Below, piece after piece: positions 20,005-45,060 of a DNA stretch of 64,000 nt (position 1 is its first letter; every line of letters starts with the position of its first letter). The stretch is from Geotrypetes seraphini. Its lineage: Eukaryota; Chordata; Amphibia; Gymnophiona; Dermophiidae. The notes under the pieces were generated by a model. That model made no database searches and was not told the origin of the DNA. It worked only from the letters and a program-made list of their open reading frames with translations. The stretch covers positions 5,890,001-5,954,000 of the forward strand of contig NC_047096.1 in NCBI RefSeq assembly GCF_902459505.1, read 5' to 3'. Both the position numbers and the translations under genes were made by a program.

Positions 20005-20466
20005 AATCCATGAAAATCTCAGAGTCTACTATCTCTCCGATACAAAAACTTTGTTTTCTTAAACGAACTATGACAGAAAAGAAAGAAGAGGAAGAACAAG
20101 CACAGTTAGGAATTTCAGAGGTACTGGAATCTTCTGAAATTGAAACTCTGGGTTTTGCTACATTGATACTTTCCTTCGTTTTGCTTCAAGACAAGGACAT
20201 GATCTTGAAATCATACTTTAACTTAAAACAGATTTTTCTATTTGGGTGAAAAAGTTTATATTTTCCCGGATGTTTCAAGATGGACTCAAATCCAAAGGAA
20301 GGAATTCTTGCAATATAGGTCTAAAGTTATTTCCTTGGGAGCCTCCTTTCAGTTGAGGTTTCCCTGTAAATGTTTAATTAATTACCTACAAAATAAGTAT
20401 ATTTTCTTTGACCCAGAACAGCTGCATTTTTTCTTAGAAGGAAAAGGGATTTCTGATGCTACTTAG
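20005..20466 (+). mobile_element. L1-type LINE, ORF1 C-terminal fragment
   Basis: The first part encodes LILSFVLLQDKDMILKSYF. After one frame change it continues KVYIFPDVSRWTQIQRKEFL, then FPCKCLINYLQNKYIFFDPE. IFPDVSR followed by a Cys-x-Cys 'PCKC' block is characteristic of the C-terminal domain of L1 ORF1 proteins in amphibians and fish. It is a 5'- and 3'-truncated fragment, not functional. Confidence 0.7.
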
Positions 20467-20499
20467 GAAAGTACAGGATAACTAAACTAAACCTGAAGT

Positions 20500-21060
20500 T
20501 TGCATACCGCATCATCTCCATGAAGATAGAGCTCAGTAGGGTTTACAGGTAAATTCAATAAATGAGGGAAGGACATAATAAGAAATTAGAGGTTATGAAG
20601 AGGATCGCTAGCTTTACATTTTCAATAGTTAGCTTTACGTTTTGGAGAAAAGCCAGGTTTTCAGATGCTTTCGGAATAATTGGGATGAGCCTAGGTTCCG
20701 CAGCGGGGCAGGGAGGTTATTCCAAATCTCAGTGAATTTGAAGAAAAGGGATTTCCCTAATTTCCCTGCATACATGACGCCTTTTAACGAGGGGAAAGAT
20801 AGTTTGAGTATGTGGGCGGATCTGGTAGTGTCAGGTCTCAAAGAATTCCAGGATAGTGGGATTATGGGAGGAAGAATGCCATGTAGGATCTTGAATATTA
20901 GGCAGGTACATTTAAAAGTGAATCCTAGAAATCACCGGAAGCCAGTGAAGTTTTGACAGAAGCGGGGAAACATAATTAAATTTGCTTTTTTGCGAAGATC
21001 AACCTAGCCGCAGCGTTCTGGATCCGCTGAAGTCTTTGAAGATTTTTCTTGGTTAGACTT
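20500..21060 (-). mobile_element. L2-like LINE fragment
   Basis: On the minus strand it encodes EIWNNLPAPLRNLGSSQLF followed by RKHLKTWLFSKT. This is the terminal motif (WN-LP ... F+K-LKTWLF) found at the end of L2-like ORF2 proteins. Related tails are at 49.8 and 54.6 kb. Confidence 0.6.
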
Positions 21061-21519
21061 AGACACGGACACGGACACGGCTGCTGTCAGCTCCCATCTG
21101 CTTTTTAAAGTTGAAGGAATTTACAAAAGACAAAACTGGTATTTAAATCCCAGAAGCTGGCATAACATTGTCTCAACCAACCCCTTCTACACTGACCCAG
21201 GCCTGGTAAAAAATGTTATGCACTGTGGGCCTGATTTTATAAACGGTGCCTTACCATGACTAACTTTTAAGCACTGGTCTAGACAGTTGTCACTCAACTG
21301 CTAGGCATGCTTTATAGAATCATGGGAGTGGTCTTTGGTAGCTGGACAATTGGAGTCTTAGGCCACTCCCAGTGCATCCCAGAATGGACTGGGAAAGATG
21401 TCTGTCTGGTTGGCCCAGGTGGGAGGAGCCTTAGGCGACTAGGCCAATCATAGCCTTAGGCCCCTCCCAGAATGCACCAGGAAGGGGAAGGCCTGCCATT
21501 TTGGAAGAGGCAGGCCTGC

Positions 21520-21840
21520 CACCAGGAGGGAGTGGGCATCCCTCTTGCCAGCCATCTCCTAAAGGTATGGGAAGGGGTGTTTGGGAGGTATCAGGGGGGG
21601 ATGTTAGGGTGTCAGGGAGTGTTGGGTGAGTGTTGGGTATTCGGGGGCTCGATGGGGCTGGCAGCAGGAGGGAGTGGGCATCTCTCCTTCCAATTGGATG
21701 TGTGTGGGTGGTGTCAGGGGTTTGAGGGATCAACGGGGTTGGCTGCAGGAGTGAGTGGGAATCCCTTTTGCTGCGGACAGTGTCAGGGGTTCGAGGTGGC
21801 GGCGGGAGGGAGTGGGCATTCCTCCTTCTATTGACACTGT
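21520..21840 (+). repeat. Degenerate tandem repeat, about four units
   Basis: The phrase GGAGGGAGTGGGCATCCCTC recurs with changes at about 21525, 21667, 21750 and 21808. Spacers contain GTGTCAGGGGTTTGAGG. Units are of unequal length (about 60-140 bp). A run of G follows at 21876-21888. Confidence 0.6.
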
Positions 21841-22790
21841 CGGATGGGGGGATCAGGGGTGCCGGCTGACTTTGGGGGGGGGGGGGGGACAGGTTCCCTG
21901 CTGAAACCGCTCAGCTGATGGCAACAGGGAGATTTCTTTGTAGTGATCATCTTAGTGAACACATCTATTTGAAATGTTGGCCTACGTTTCAGGGGCCTAT
22001 CAAGGACCTAGGGCAACACCTAGAGCTGCTTAAGTTCGCCCAAGGCCACTTCCGGGCAAAACCACCCTCAGCCTTGTACAAGCTTAAGCATGTCTAGACA
22101 CCTCCTTGCAACCGCAACTGCCTTGGTTAGTTTTTTTTTTTTTTCAGAACCATGCGTCTCGATTGGCTGGTTAGACAGTGATAGGAAGCCTACCGCTGCC
22201 TACAATCGGAACACCGTTTATAGAATTTGTCCCTTTGTGCATGTATTAATGATTTATGCCCCGCTTAGAACTGTGGGAAAATGTGGACTATAAATATTTT
22301 AATTAAATAAATAAATTACTGCAAATGACTAAGCTAAGGGAGCTGCCACCCTCTGGTGGCCCATTTTATACTCTCTGTAATGAAAATGTTTCAAGTCCTC
22401 AAAACTGAAGTAAGAAATGAAGCCAATTTTTCCTATGTATCTTCTCGTGTTGCAGAAAATATACTGGGGATGACTCAGGGAAATTTGGGAGTCGGCCCTG
22501 TGAACATTCCAGACTGTGCAGAACGGGAATATTTAGAACATTTTTTCTAGTGAATTTAGTGATCCTAACCAGGTCAGGCTATAATTTTTGTATCAAATCT
22601 TTGAGTTCACTATCTACACTAGTCTCAAAGGTTAATCTGCCCAGAGAAAGAACACGTGACCCTTCCTCCCACCCACAACCCAAGCTGCCAAGCTCTGATC
22701 AGGCGCTTGGCTAGGAGCTTCCTGCTTCTGCTCTGCAACCTTGAAATCAAATCTGCTGCAGTTTCTTTCTCTCTTTGCTGTTCCCTTTGC
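21841..22790. other. HSD11B1 upstream region
   Basis: An L2-like LINE tail is visible at about 22255-22316 (GCTTAGAACTGTGGG...ATAAATAAAT). Just upstream of the start codon lie an E-box in AACACGTGACC (22651-22661) and a pyrimidine-rich stretch. No TATA box was seen. The 5'UTR start is unknown. Confidence 0.4.
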
Positions 22791-22793
22791 ACC

Positions 22794-36598
<13,805 letters not shown>

Positions 36599-36599
36599 A

Positions 36600-37616
36600 T
36601 GAATCTGAGATAAGAAATTCACAAATATGGGAATCCCAGATACACGGGCTATCAAAGTTGCTTTAAAAAAAAAACCCAAAAAAACCTTTAGCAAATTGTG
36701 CAGATAGAAGGAACGAGAAGACCTTTGATTAATGAGTTTGTACCTAGGGGAGTGAAACAAGAAGACTTTGGACAGGGAGCCAGTAGGACATATAAATGAA
36801 GGGGGGGAGGGGGAGGAAGGAAGAATATGAAAGACGGTCAAATAGAGAATGATGAAATAAGAAAAGGGATCAAAGAACTGAGGTCCTGGAGAAAGACTAA
36901 AAAGTAGAAAGGGATAAACACAGCGGAGCCAATTCACTAAGCGACGTTAAAGGTTTGGAACCTTAGGACCCAGGTTAACAGTCAGGTGCATTAACTGGAA
37001 AACCTCTGTTAACTGCTGGGAGAATTCGAATCCGATGCTCAAAAGGTTTCTGTGCCAGTAAGACTTTTTAAAGCAGTCTTACTGGCAGGGAAACTCTCTT
37101 GCCAGTGTTCAAAATGGTTCTCCGTGGCTGCTACCGATCCTCGTAGCAGTCACCGAAAACCCAATGCATTACCCAATTGCAATGAGCTCCGATGCATTAC
37201 AAGGAGCTCAGTAGTATTGTAATAAGCTCTCCTTCTGATCCACTAAAAGGAATGCTCCCCCCCCCCTTTTATGGGGGAAATTTCCAGCAACTCTGGAGCT
37301 GCTGGTAGCGGTTGCTTGTGCGTTGTGCTCTCACACAACACATGCACCCCTCTAAATAAAACCAAAACCCAGCTTGCACCTAGTCACCCGTCTCCTTTCC
37401 TCTGCCCAGCTGAGCCGTGATCATCTGAGAGCTGGCAGAAGGAGGAGCGGTGGCCACCGGCTCAGCTGATCCGTGACTTCCCCTGCTGGCTCCTGCTCCG
37501 GGCAGAGGAGGAGAATGTCGGCTGCAGGAAGGAGGAGGAGCTGGGCCAGGCATAGCTCCTCCCCTTTTTAAGGGGCTGATCTGCATAAATAATATGCATA
37601 TAATTTGCATGCTATT
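36600..37616. other. HSD11B1 3' flank
   Basis: The 3'UTR lies here but its end is uncertain; an AATAAA at about 37355 is the clearest candidate signal. No other gene or element was recognised. Confidence 0.4.
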
Positions 37617-38190
37617 TTGGAACAGAGAAGCATGACAGCGGATAAAGGCCAAATGGCCCATCCAGTCTGCTCATCCACAAGACTCGCTATCGCCTCCTCT
37701 CCCTTGTGATCCCACATGCCTATCCCATGCTATCTTGAATTCAGATACAGTCTTCATCCCCACCACCTCCTTCAGGACACTATTCCACGTGTCTAACACC
37801 CTTTCTTATATTACTCCTAAGCCTTTCACCTCTTAACTTCATCGTATGCTCTCTCCTTCCAAAGTTTTCCTTCATTTGAAAAAGACTCTCCTCCTGTACG
37901 TTAACACCACAGAAATATTTAAACGTCTCTATCATATCCTCTCTCTCCCATCTTTCCTCCAGAGTATACATATTACGTTCTCTAAGTCTGTCCCCATATG
38001 ATTTATGACAAAGACCACTAACCACTTTTGTAGCAGCCCTCTGGACTGACTCCATCCTCTGCATTATCACCTCCCTTTTCCTGTTGACCATTCTCTTTAT
38101 GCACCCACATATCCTCCTGGCTTTGACTGTCACCTTTTCTACCTGTTTTGCCACATTTGCGAAAAATAAAATCGCTCCTAACATGGTATT
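37617..38190 (-). mobile_element. CR1-group LINE 3' portion
   Basis: The minus strand encodes QRMESVQRAATKVVSGLCHK, NMYTLEERWEREDMIETFKY and EHTMKLRGERLRSNIRKGVR. The 3'UTR begins at GCATGACAGCGGATAAAGGC read on the + strand. It includes more of ORF2 than most copies here (from the KQVEKVTVKARRICGCIKRM segment). Confidence 0.8.
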
Positions 38191-38317
38191 TTTTTTTTTT
38201 TTTTCTATGTTGGCAGAGCGTTGTGCTTCCTGCCCTCAGTCAGAGCAGGCCCAAGGGTAGCTGATAGGGTTTTCCACTTTTTTGCTAAAAAAATATCTAC
38301 CTGCCCTGCTCCCTGTT

Positions 38318-38560
38318 CTGTCCATGCCCCAAGTCCCTTGATCTCGCCTTCATGCCATGCCCGAAGTCCCTTGATCCTGTTCTCATGCCATGCCCTAAGT
38401 CCCTTGATCCCACCTTCATGCCATGCCCCAAGTTCCTTGATCCCGCCTTTATGCCATGCTCCAAGTCCCTTGAACCCACCTTCATGCCATGCCCCAAGTC
38501 CCTTCATCCTGCTCTCATGCCATGCCCAAGTCCCTTGATCCCGCCTTCATACCATGACTG
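38318..38560. repeat. 33-bp minisatellite, about seven to eight units
   Basis: The unit is CCAAGTCCCTTGATCCC then GCCTTCATGCCATGC (with variants). Period about 33 bp with few length changes. The resulting open frames on both strands are repeat artefacts. Confidence 0.85.
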
Positions 38561-38794
38561 TCATGCCTACTGTTGTACTTTTCTCCCTCTCTTCTACAAC
38601 CAACTGCCCACACTAGGTTTGTCATCTCAGAGAAAAACCTGCCATATGTACATACTTTCTGTGATTATTTCACAAACTTTATATAACAGAAACCAAATTT
38701 TGTAAAAAAAAAAAAACAAAAACAAAAAACCCCAAACATATTCTGGACTTATGCTGTATATTGTAGAAAACCTGTCATAAAAGAGCAAGGCAGG

Positions 38795-39000
38795 GCAGAG
38801 GAGAAGTCTAATGGCTGGAACAACAGAGCGGGAATCAGAGGGACCAAGTTCATAATCTCACCATAGCCCATTCTGGCCTTAAGAAAGCCACGTAGTCCAC
38901 TAGTAGAACTATTTATCATTTCTACAGCACTCAAAGGCATATGCAGCGCTGTACATTTTAATATGTAATAGACAGTCCCTGTTCAGAAGAACTTATGCTG
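38795..39000. mobile_element. Decayed SINE followed by an L2-like tail
   Basis: At 38797-38860, GTCTAATGGCTGGAAC and AAGTTCATAATCTCACC look like weak A and B boxes of a tRNA-derived SINE. At 38899-39000, TAGTAGAACTATTTATCATT and CATATGCAGCGCTGTACATT form a LINE-like tail on the minus strand. Low certainty. Confidence 0.35.
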
Positions 39001-39388
39001 TTGTGGAAGTTGACTGATTGATAAGCAAGCATTTTTAACACGGTCTCTGCGGCGTTTATACCATGTTTGGATAATGCAAACGCACTTTTGGTAGGTTTGT
39101 CTTCTGGGGATTCACGGAAGCTCCAAACTTCACAAAATTCCACTTTAAGACTTATGGGCGGAGTTGGTAGATTCCATCACGCAAGACCATTATTTATTTC
39201 TTATCATTGGTTGCCTCTACGTTTTAAGATACAGTGGTAAGATCTTGTTTTCAGTATATAAAGTGACACGGTCTGGAGTTTTGCTACCATTGTGTACATT
39301 GACGACGCCTTACGTGCCAGGTAGGGCTTAAAGATCTGGTACCCAAAATTTACTTACAGTCCCTAAGGTCAGCTCTGTCCGTCTAATG

Positions 39389-39580
39389 CAGGGGTGTCAA
39401 AGTCCCTCCTCGAGGACGGCAATACAGTCGGGTTTTTAAGATTTCCCCAATGAATATGCATGAGATCTATTAGCATACAATGAAAGCAGTGCATGCAAAT
39501 AGATCTCATGCACATTCATTTGGGAAATCCTGAAATCCTGACTGGATTGCGGCCCTCAAGGAGGGACTTTGACACCTGTA
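39389..39580. mobile_element. hAT MITE with perfect 8-bp duplication
   Basis: It begins CAGGGGTGTCAAAGTCCC and ends GGGACTTTGACACCTGTA. The perfect duplication GTCTAATG lies at 39381-39388 and 39581-39588. The interior has GATCTATTAGCATA and TGCATGCAAATAGATCTCAT. It is the reference copy for the family at 13856 and 59088. Confidence 0.9.
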
Positions 39581-39632
39581 GTCTAATGAGTGCACGTAAT
39601 ACATATATATATATATTTTTTTTTTTTTAAAT

Positions 39633-39910
39633 CAAGCCCCAATTTTTTGGAATGCTCTGCCTTCTTATTTGTGGGAAGAGCGTTCTTTAATTTGTTTTCA
39701 GAAACAGCTTAAGATACATTTGGAATTGGTTATTTAGAGTTGGTTTTCATTTTCTTAATAATGCATTGGGTTTTTGTGTATTTGGGTGGCTGTTGGTGGG
39801 AGCTTTCCTATCTGGTATATGGCGTTCTTTTCTAACGTTATTCTATCTAAAATTGTAAACTGCTTTCATTGCACTATGTGGTATATCAAATTGAATAAAT
39901 CTGTAATTCT
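39633..39910 (+). mobile_element. L2-like LINE 3' end
   Basis: FWNALPSYLWEERSLICFQK with QLKIHLELVI is the terminal ORF2 motif. The tail AAACTGCTTTCATTGCACTA then TTGAATAAATCTG follows. Confidence 0.6.
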
Positions 39911-40029
39911 GCATATCTGCTTACAATCTCATTTGGACAGACAGACAGGATAAATAGGGGTTGGGGAGTTTCTAGCAGAGAGAATGATAGAATGGAGTTA
40001 GGAGTTGAAATCAGCCTTGAAAAAGTAGA

Positions 40030-40400
40030 CTTTTTTTTTTTTTAATCAATTTTATTATTTTCCAATATGAACAGTGCAACATAAATATATACATCTGAAA
40101 AATATCAAACCATTGCAAAGCACTTTTGAACTACAGAAATTAAAAGATATCATTACCCCCCTCCCCCTCCCCCCATCCCTGTATAACTCAGAATGTATAA
40201 CTCCCGGATGTGTATGGGAACGAAACCTAATTTAAAAGAGATATAAGACATAAATATATAACTATATATCTTAAATAGATGCAACAAAAGCTGCTAACTT
40301 AAATACCTTATTATTCCCCAAAATTCTGCATTCATTTTTTCAGATTTGGAACTAGAACACAGATTTGCCCACCAAAAAAGGAAAATTTAAAGTATCAGAA
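40030..40400 (-). mobile_element. Possible L1 3' end, weak
   Basis: A T-run at 40030-40043 followed by AATCAATTTTATTATTTTCC reads on the minus strand as a 3'UTR with an A tail. No coding part was confirmed. Confidence 0.3.
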
Positions 40401-40580
40401 CTCTTCCAATTTCTTGTTATCATTTGGATGACTTTTAGCTTGCATTTGAATATTGCTATAGGAGGAGCCTGACATAAGGATTCAGGCAGTCTGTTCCAGG
40501 CATATAGTGCAGCAAGACAGAAGGGATGGAGTCTGGAGTTGGCAGGGTACGGATTGGAGGGACTTATGAGATGAATAGAG

Positions 40581-41044
40581 TAGAGAATGACACGGGAATA
40601 CATTTTTCCCCATCTCCGCGGGAACTCATTTTCCTGTCCCTGCCCCATTCCTGCAAGCTCCGTCCTCATCTGCACAAGCCTCAAACACTTTAAAATCCTA
40701 AGTAGCAACATTCTAGAGAGTTCAGATTGTGATGTCATAACGCCTCATTCCACCAATGCCTAAGCTCCGTCCTCATCTGCACAAGCCTCAAACACTTTAA
40801 AATCCTAAGTGGCAACATTCTAGAGCTCAGATTGTGATGTCATAACGCCTCATTCCACCAATGCCTAAGCTCCGTCCTCATCTGCACAAGCCTCAAACGC
40901 TATAAAATCATAAGTGTCCAAGGATTGTACGGTTAAGGCAGAGCTTGCAGAAATGGGGCAGGAACAGGACAAGAACTCGCTGGGAGGGCATGGGAAATTT
41001 CCTGTGGGGACGGGGGAAAAAATCATCCCCCCTGTCATTCTCTA
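40581..41044. mobile_element. Satellite-carrying MITE, copy with two to three units
   Basis: It starts TAGAGAATGACACGGGAATA and ends CCCCTGTCATTCTCTA. Between the sub-terminal blocks (CTCATTTTCCTGTCCCTGCC and GGGAAATTTCCTGTGGGGAC) lie two complete 105-bp units and part of a third. Confidence 0.8.
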
Positions 41045-41139
41045 TCCACAAGGCCCTATTCTCTGGCTTTCCATTGTATCTCTCGTCCCCTCTCATGAGC
41101 TACAACCCAACTCATCACCTTTGTTCAACCCTTGAGACG

Positions 41140-41525
41140 TCACAAGAATATAAGAATTGCTGCTGCTGGTCCATCGTGCCCAGCAGTCCACACACGCGGC
41201 GGACCTCTGGTCAAAGACCAGCGCCCTAACTGAGACTAGCTCTACCAGCACACGTTCTTGTTCAGCAGGAACTTGTCCAACTTTGTCTTGAATCCCTGGA
41301 GGGTATTTTCCCCTATGACAGACTCCGGAAGAGCGTTCCAGTTTTCCACCACTCTCTGAGTGAAGAAGAACTTCCTTACGTTTGTACGGAATCTATCCCC
41401 TTTCAACTTTAGAGAGTTTCCTCTCGTTCTCCCTACCTTGGAGAGGGTGAACAACCTGTCTTTATCTACTAAGTCTATTCCCTTCAGTACCTTGAACGTT
41501 TCGATCAGTCTCCTCTTTTCAGGAG
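41140..41525 (-). mobile_element. CR1-group LINE 3' end
   Basis: The minus strand encodes LVDKDRLFTLSKVGRTRGNS, LKLKGDRFRTNVRKFFFTQR and VVENWNALPESVIGENTLQG, then FKTKLDKFL. The 3'UTR ends at AAGAATATAAGAATTGC on the + strand. It is close to the copies at 28.4 and 33.6 kb, so one young subfamily. Confidence 0.8.
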
Positions 41526-41980
41526 CAACGCGGGCCATTCAGCGCGGCTCTCTGCACTATAAACTGCTAGTGCAGTTTAATAGAAGAGAGGGTTTGTCTT
41601 TGCTTCTTGCCCTAATTTGATCTCTCCTTCTTCCTGCCCTATGTTGTCTGATAGGATGGCAGCCTTTCACTTCATGATTTTAGCCTGTAAACTGCTTTGC
41701 TGTAAACTTCACAAAAGGTGGTATAGCGAGTTCCCAAAATAGCATGAACATAAATGCCTGAAAACTATGTCTAAACTGGGAATTTAGACTCTTCTTATCT
41801 AAGGGGCTCAAGGCAGATTACAAATAAAAAGAATTGGAGACAATTTCCAGATATGTTTGCCTAGAAACATAAGAATACAGGGCAAGCAATGGCATCAAAT
41901 GTCCATCAGATGTCACTAGATGACCAACTCCAAGGTTTATTGTGTCAACTTTTAGTCTCTCATTGTATTTATCTTACTTT

Positions 41981-43307
41981 TAGAGAATGACATGGGGACA
42001 ATTTTTCCCCCCATCCACGCAAGAACTAATTTTCCCATCCCGTTGAGTTCTTTTCCTGTCCCTGCCCCATTCCTGCAAACTCCGTCCTCACCTACACAAG
42101 CCTCAAACCCTTTAAAATCCTAAGTAGCAACATTCTAGAGCTCAGATTGTGATGTCATAATGCCTCATTCCACCAATGCCTAAGCTCCGTCCTCATCTGC
42201 ACAAGCCTCAAACCCTTTAAAATCCTAAGTAGCAACATTCTAGAGCTCAGATTGTGATGTCATAATGCCTCATTCTACCAATGCCTAAGCTCCGTCCTCA
42301 TCTGCACAAGCCTCAGACATTTTAAGATCATAAGTAGCAACATTCTAGAGCTCAGACTGTGATGTCATAATGCCTCATTCCACCAATGCCTAAGCTCCGT
42401 CCTCATCTGCACAAGCCTTAAACACTTTAGAATCCTAAGTAGCAACATTCTAGAGCTCAGATTGTGATGTCATAATGCCTCATTCCACCAATGCCTAAGC
42501 TCCGTCCTCATCTGCACAAGCCTCAAACACTTTAGAATCCTAAGTAGCAACATTCTAGAGCTCAGATTGTGATGTCATAATGCCTCATTCCACCAATGCC
42601 TAAGCTCCGTCCTCATCTGCACAAGCCTCAAACACTTTAGAATCCTAAGTAGCAACATTCTAGAGCTCAGATTGTGATGTCATAATGCCTCATTCCACCA
42701 ATGCCTAAGCTCCGTCCTCATCTGCACAAGCCTCAAACACTTTGAAATCCTAAGTAGCAACATTCTAGAGCTCAGACTGTGATGTCATAATGCCTCATTC
42801 CACCAATGCCTAAGCTCCGTCCTCATCTGCACAAGCCTTAAACATTTTAGAATCCTAAGTAGCAACATTCTAGAGCTCAGATTGTGATGTCATAATGCCT
42901 CATTCCACCAATGCCTAAGCTCCGTCCTCATCTGCACAAGCCTCAAACACTTTGAAATCCTAAGTAGCAACATTCTAGAGCTCAGACTGTGATGTCATAA
43001 TGCCTCATTCCACCAATGCCTAAGCTCCGTCCTCATCTGCACAAGCCTTAAACACTTTAGAATCCTAAGTAGCAACATTCTAGAGCTCAGATTGTGATGT
43101 CATAATGCCTCATTCCACCAATGCCTAAGCTCCGTCCTCATCTGCACAAGCCTCAAACACTTTAAAAGCATAAGTGTTCGAGGCTTGTGCGGTTAAGGCA
43201 GAGCTTACAGGAATGGGGCAGAGACAGAGACAAAACTAATGGGGACGGGACGGGGAAATTGAGTTCCTGCAGGGATGGGAACAAATTTGTCCCCGTGTCA
43301 TTCTCTA
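41981..43307. mobile_element. Satellite-carrying MITE, largest copy (ten units)
   Basis: It starts TAGAGAATGACATGGGGACA and ends TGTCCCCGTGTCATTCTCTA. The ends are inverted repeats of about 23 bp. The sub-terminal blocks match those of 40581, 46714, 50264 and 62696. The extra length is entirely 105-bp satellite. No transposase, and no clear target duplication. Confidence 0.85.
42075..43165 (-). repeat. 105-bp satellite array inside the MITE
   Basis: Ten units, each with CCTAAGTAGCAACATTCTAG, GTGATGTCATAATGCCTC and CTCCGTCCTCATCTGCACAA. Identity between units is high. Units 7-8 and 9-10 form a repeated pair that shares GCTCAGACTG then GCCTTAAAC, so a dimer has started to amplify. Confidence 0.9.
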
Positions 43308-43309
43308 GT

Positions 43310-43608
43310 TTTCTTACTGTGTGAGAAGTGACCATCCACTCACTTTGTGTCCAGACTGCCTTGCTGTACATCTCGTAACTTAGGCCAGTTTCATATACCT
43401 TATTCAGTTTAGCCATCCATCTATTTATCCCAATGACCTTGTCCAACCATTTTATAGCTCTGTCATAGGCCTCTTTATTGGTTAGGGAGAGATATGAAAG
43501 GGGGGTCTTGTTATTTTGAATCACGGTGCATTTGCCCCTCTTGGCTACCACTTCTTGACTTGATGATTGCACCGACCTACACACGACGTTGGTTGTTTTA
43601 TCCACTAA
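43310..43608 (-). other. Unidentified open reading segment
   Basis: On the minus strand about 99 codons are open, including TNKEAYDRAIKWLDKVIGIN and YEMYSKAVWTQSEWM. The composition looks protein-like rather than repeat-like, but I do not recognise the family. It ends exactly at the edge of the MITE at 41981-43307. It may be part of an old mobile element. Confidence 0.35.
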
Positions 43609-43689
43609 GGGCCTCTCCTATTAAACTGTGCTAGAGTTCCTATGAGTATTGGGAGCAGCTAAAAGGGGATTGAAGGGTATAGATAGAGG

Positions 43690-43775
43690 ATTACTATGCA
43701 GGTCCTGGACCTGATGGGCCGCCGCGCGACCTCCGGTCTGACCCAGCAGAGGCACTGCTTATGTTCTTAAAAACC
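43690..43775 (+). mobile_element. CR1-group LINE 3' tail
   Basis: ATTACTATGCAGGTCCTGGA, CTGATGGGCCGCCGCGCGAC and GCACTGCTTATGTTCTTA. Confidence 0.6.
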
Positions 43776-44284
43776 GCTAGCGTAGTTGAATAGAAGAGGG
43801 GGGTAAGTCTTTTGAAGAGGCTAAAAGGGACCCACTGTGAACTCAGCCTAGACCCACCCACCCTCCCCTCAACGCACCCATCCCATGGCTCCCATTACAT
43901 ATATAGACACACCCACCTATCACCTTCCACCTGTTGCCCATTCAAATCCAACCAACACAGAATAAAAGTATCTAAATTAAAAATATAATTCAGGAACCCC
44001 AATGCTATACCTTAAACTTATAATAATCCTACCCATCATGTGCTTTCCTATCCCAGTTACCAACCAGAACCTGAAAAACCCTTCCCAACACAGCTCCCAC
44101 AACCAGAGAGGAATCTCCTTTTCCCCATACACCCCCACAACAAAAAAACATATCTATCACCCTCATAAAAGCCAGACTAGTAAATAACAAAGACATCATG
44201 CTAAAAGCCTCACAGATAAAAACGGGAAATATTCCTGACTACTAAAACCTGGCTTAAAGACAATGATAGTTACACCAGGTATAT

Positions 44285-44400
44285 GTCTAGTCTAATCTAA
44301 TCTTTGGTTTATATACCGAGTCTCTCCCAGTGGAGCTCGACTCAGTTCACATGTAATTAAGACTAGCGTACATAGCAGAAAACATAAGAGAAGGAAGAAC
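44285..44400 (-). mobile_element. L2-like LINE tail nested in another LINE
   Basis: GTCTAATCTAATCTTTGGTT then ATATACCGAGTCTCTCCCAG. On the minus strand this is a LINE 3' end finishing in (ATTAG)n, as at 50.0 kb. Confidence 0.5.
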
Positions 44401-44656
44401 TAAGTCTGTTGATGAGGCGGCCGTAGACTGCCACACTGAGGTAAAAACCCTAAACGAAGAACTAGTGCCAGTCAAAGAGATCAAATGCTATCCCCGCAAA
44501 CACTTCTCTCCCTGGTTTACCGACGACTTAAGAACCAAGAAAAGAGAACGAAGGAAAGCAGAAAGCAAATGGTTCAAATCCAGATTTAACAGTGACAAGT
44601 CCAAATAGAAGGAACGGCATGAAGAATATAAAAAAGCCACCCTAGAAGCTAAAATG

Positions 44657-44925
44657 AAGCAGTGGTGTGGCGAGGGAGAGAGGCGCCTGGGGTGGTCGCT
44701 CTCCCTCTGATGTCACTTCTTATGCACAGCATCCAGAAGTGACATCGGCGGGAGAGCTAACGAAGAGGGCGTTGTTGACTGCCGTGTTTCAGGTACGGAG
44801 GAAGGGATGGGAGTGCATGGAGGGGAGGAATGGGAAGAGGCAGAGACGAGGAGGGTGCCAACGCCCCCATCAACTTGGCTCCCAGGGCGGACTGCCACCT
44901 CTTCCCCCCCCCTGAAAAGAAATAC
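44657..44925. mobile_element. Short GC-rich MITE nested in a LINE
   Basis: It begins CAGTGGTGTGGCGAGGGAG and ends near GGCGGACTGCCACCTCTTCC. The LINE frame resumes after it. Similar openings (GTGGCGTGGTAAAGG, GTGGCGTAGCAAGGG) occur at 59.3 and 26.6 kb. The family is not assigned. Confidence 0.5.
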
Positions 44926-45060
44926 TACTCTGAACAACTATTAAAAAAACTCCCAATAGATCCAAAAACCTTTTCAAACTAACAACAAAAAATACAACTT
45001 CACTCAAGACCTCACTCAACAGTGAAACGCTCTGAAACTCTGCAGGGCAAATGACTAGTA

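Larger units (their letters stand above)
43880..45060 (+). mobile_element. LINE (L2/CR1 group), endonuclease to linker region, with insertions
   Basis: Around 44160-44280, KARLVNNKDIMLKA and WLKDNDSYTRY-like residues resemble the N-terminal endonuclease (usual form ARS-x-NK ... ETWL). At 44455-44650, LNEELVPVKEIKCYPRKHFS, PWFTDDLRTKKRERRKAESK and KWFKSR resemble the region between endonuclease and reverse transcriptase. EYYSEQLLKKLP follows after 44925. Two insertions split it: a LINE tail (44285-44400) and a MITE (44657-44925). Stops are present. Confidence 0.6.

Noticed and set aside
42075-43165. Regularly spaced repeats resembling a CRISPR array
   Set aside because: Units are contiguous with no unique spacers, the host is a vertebrate, and the array lies between MITE ends. 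It is a tandem satellite.
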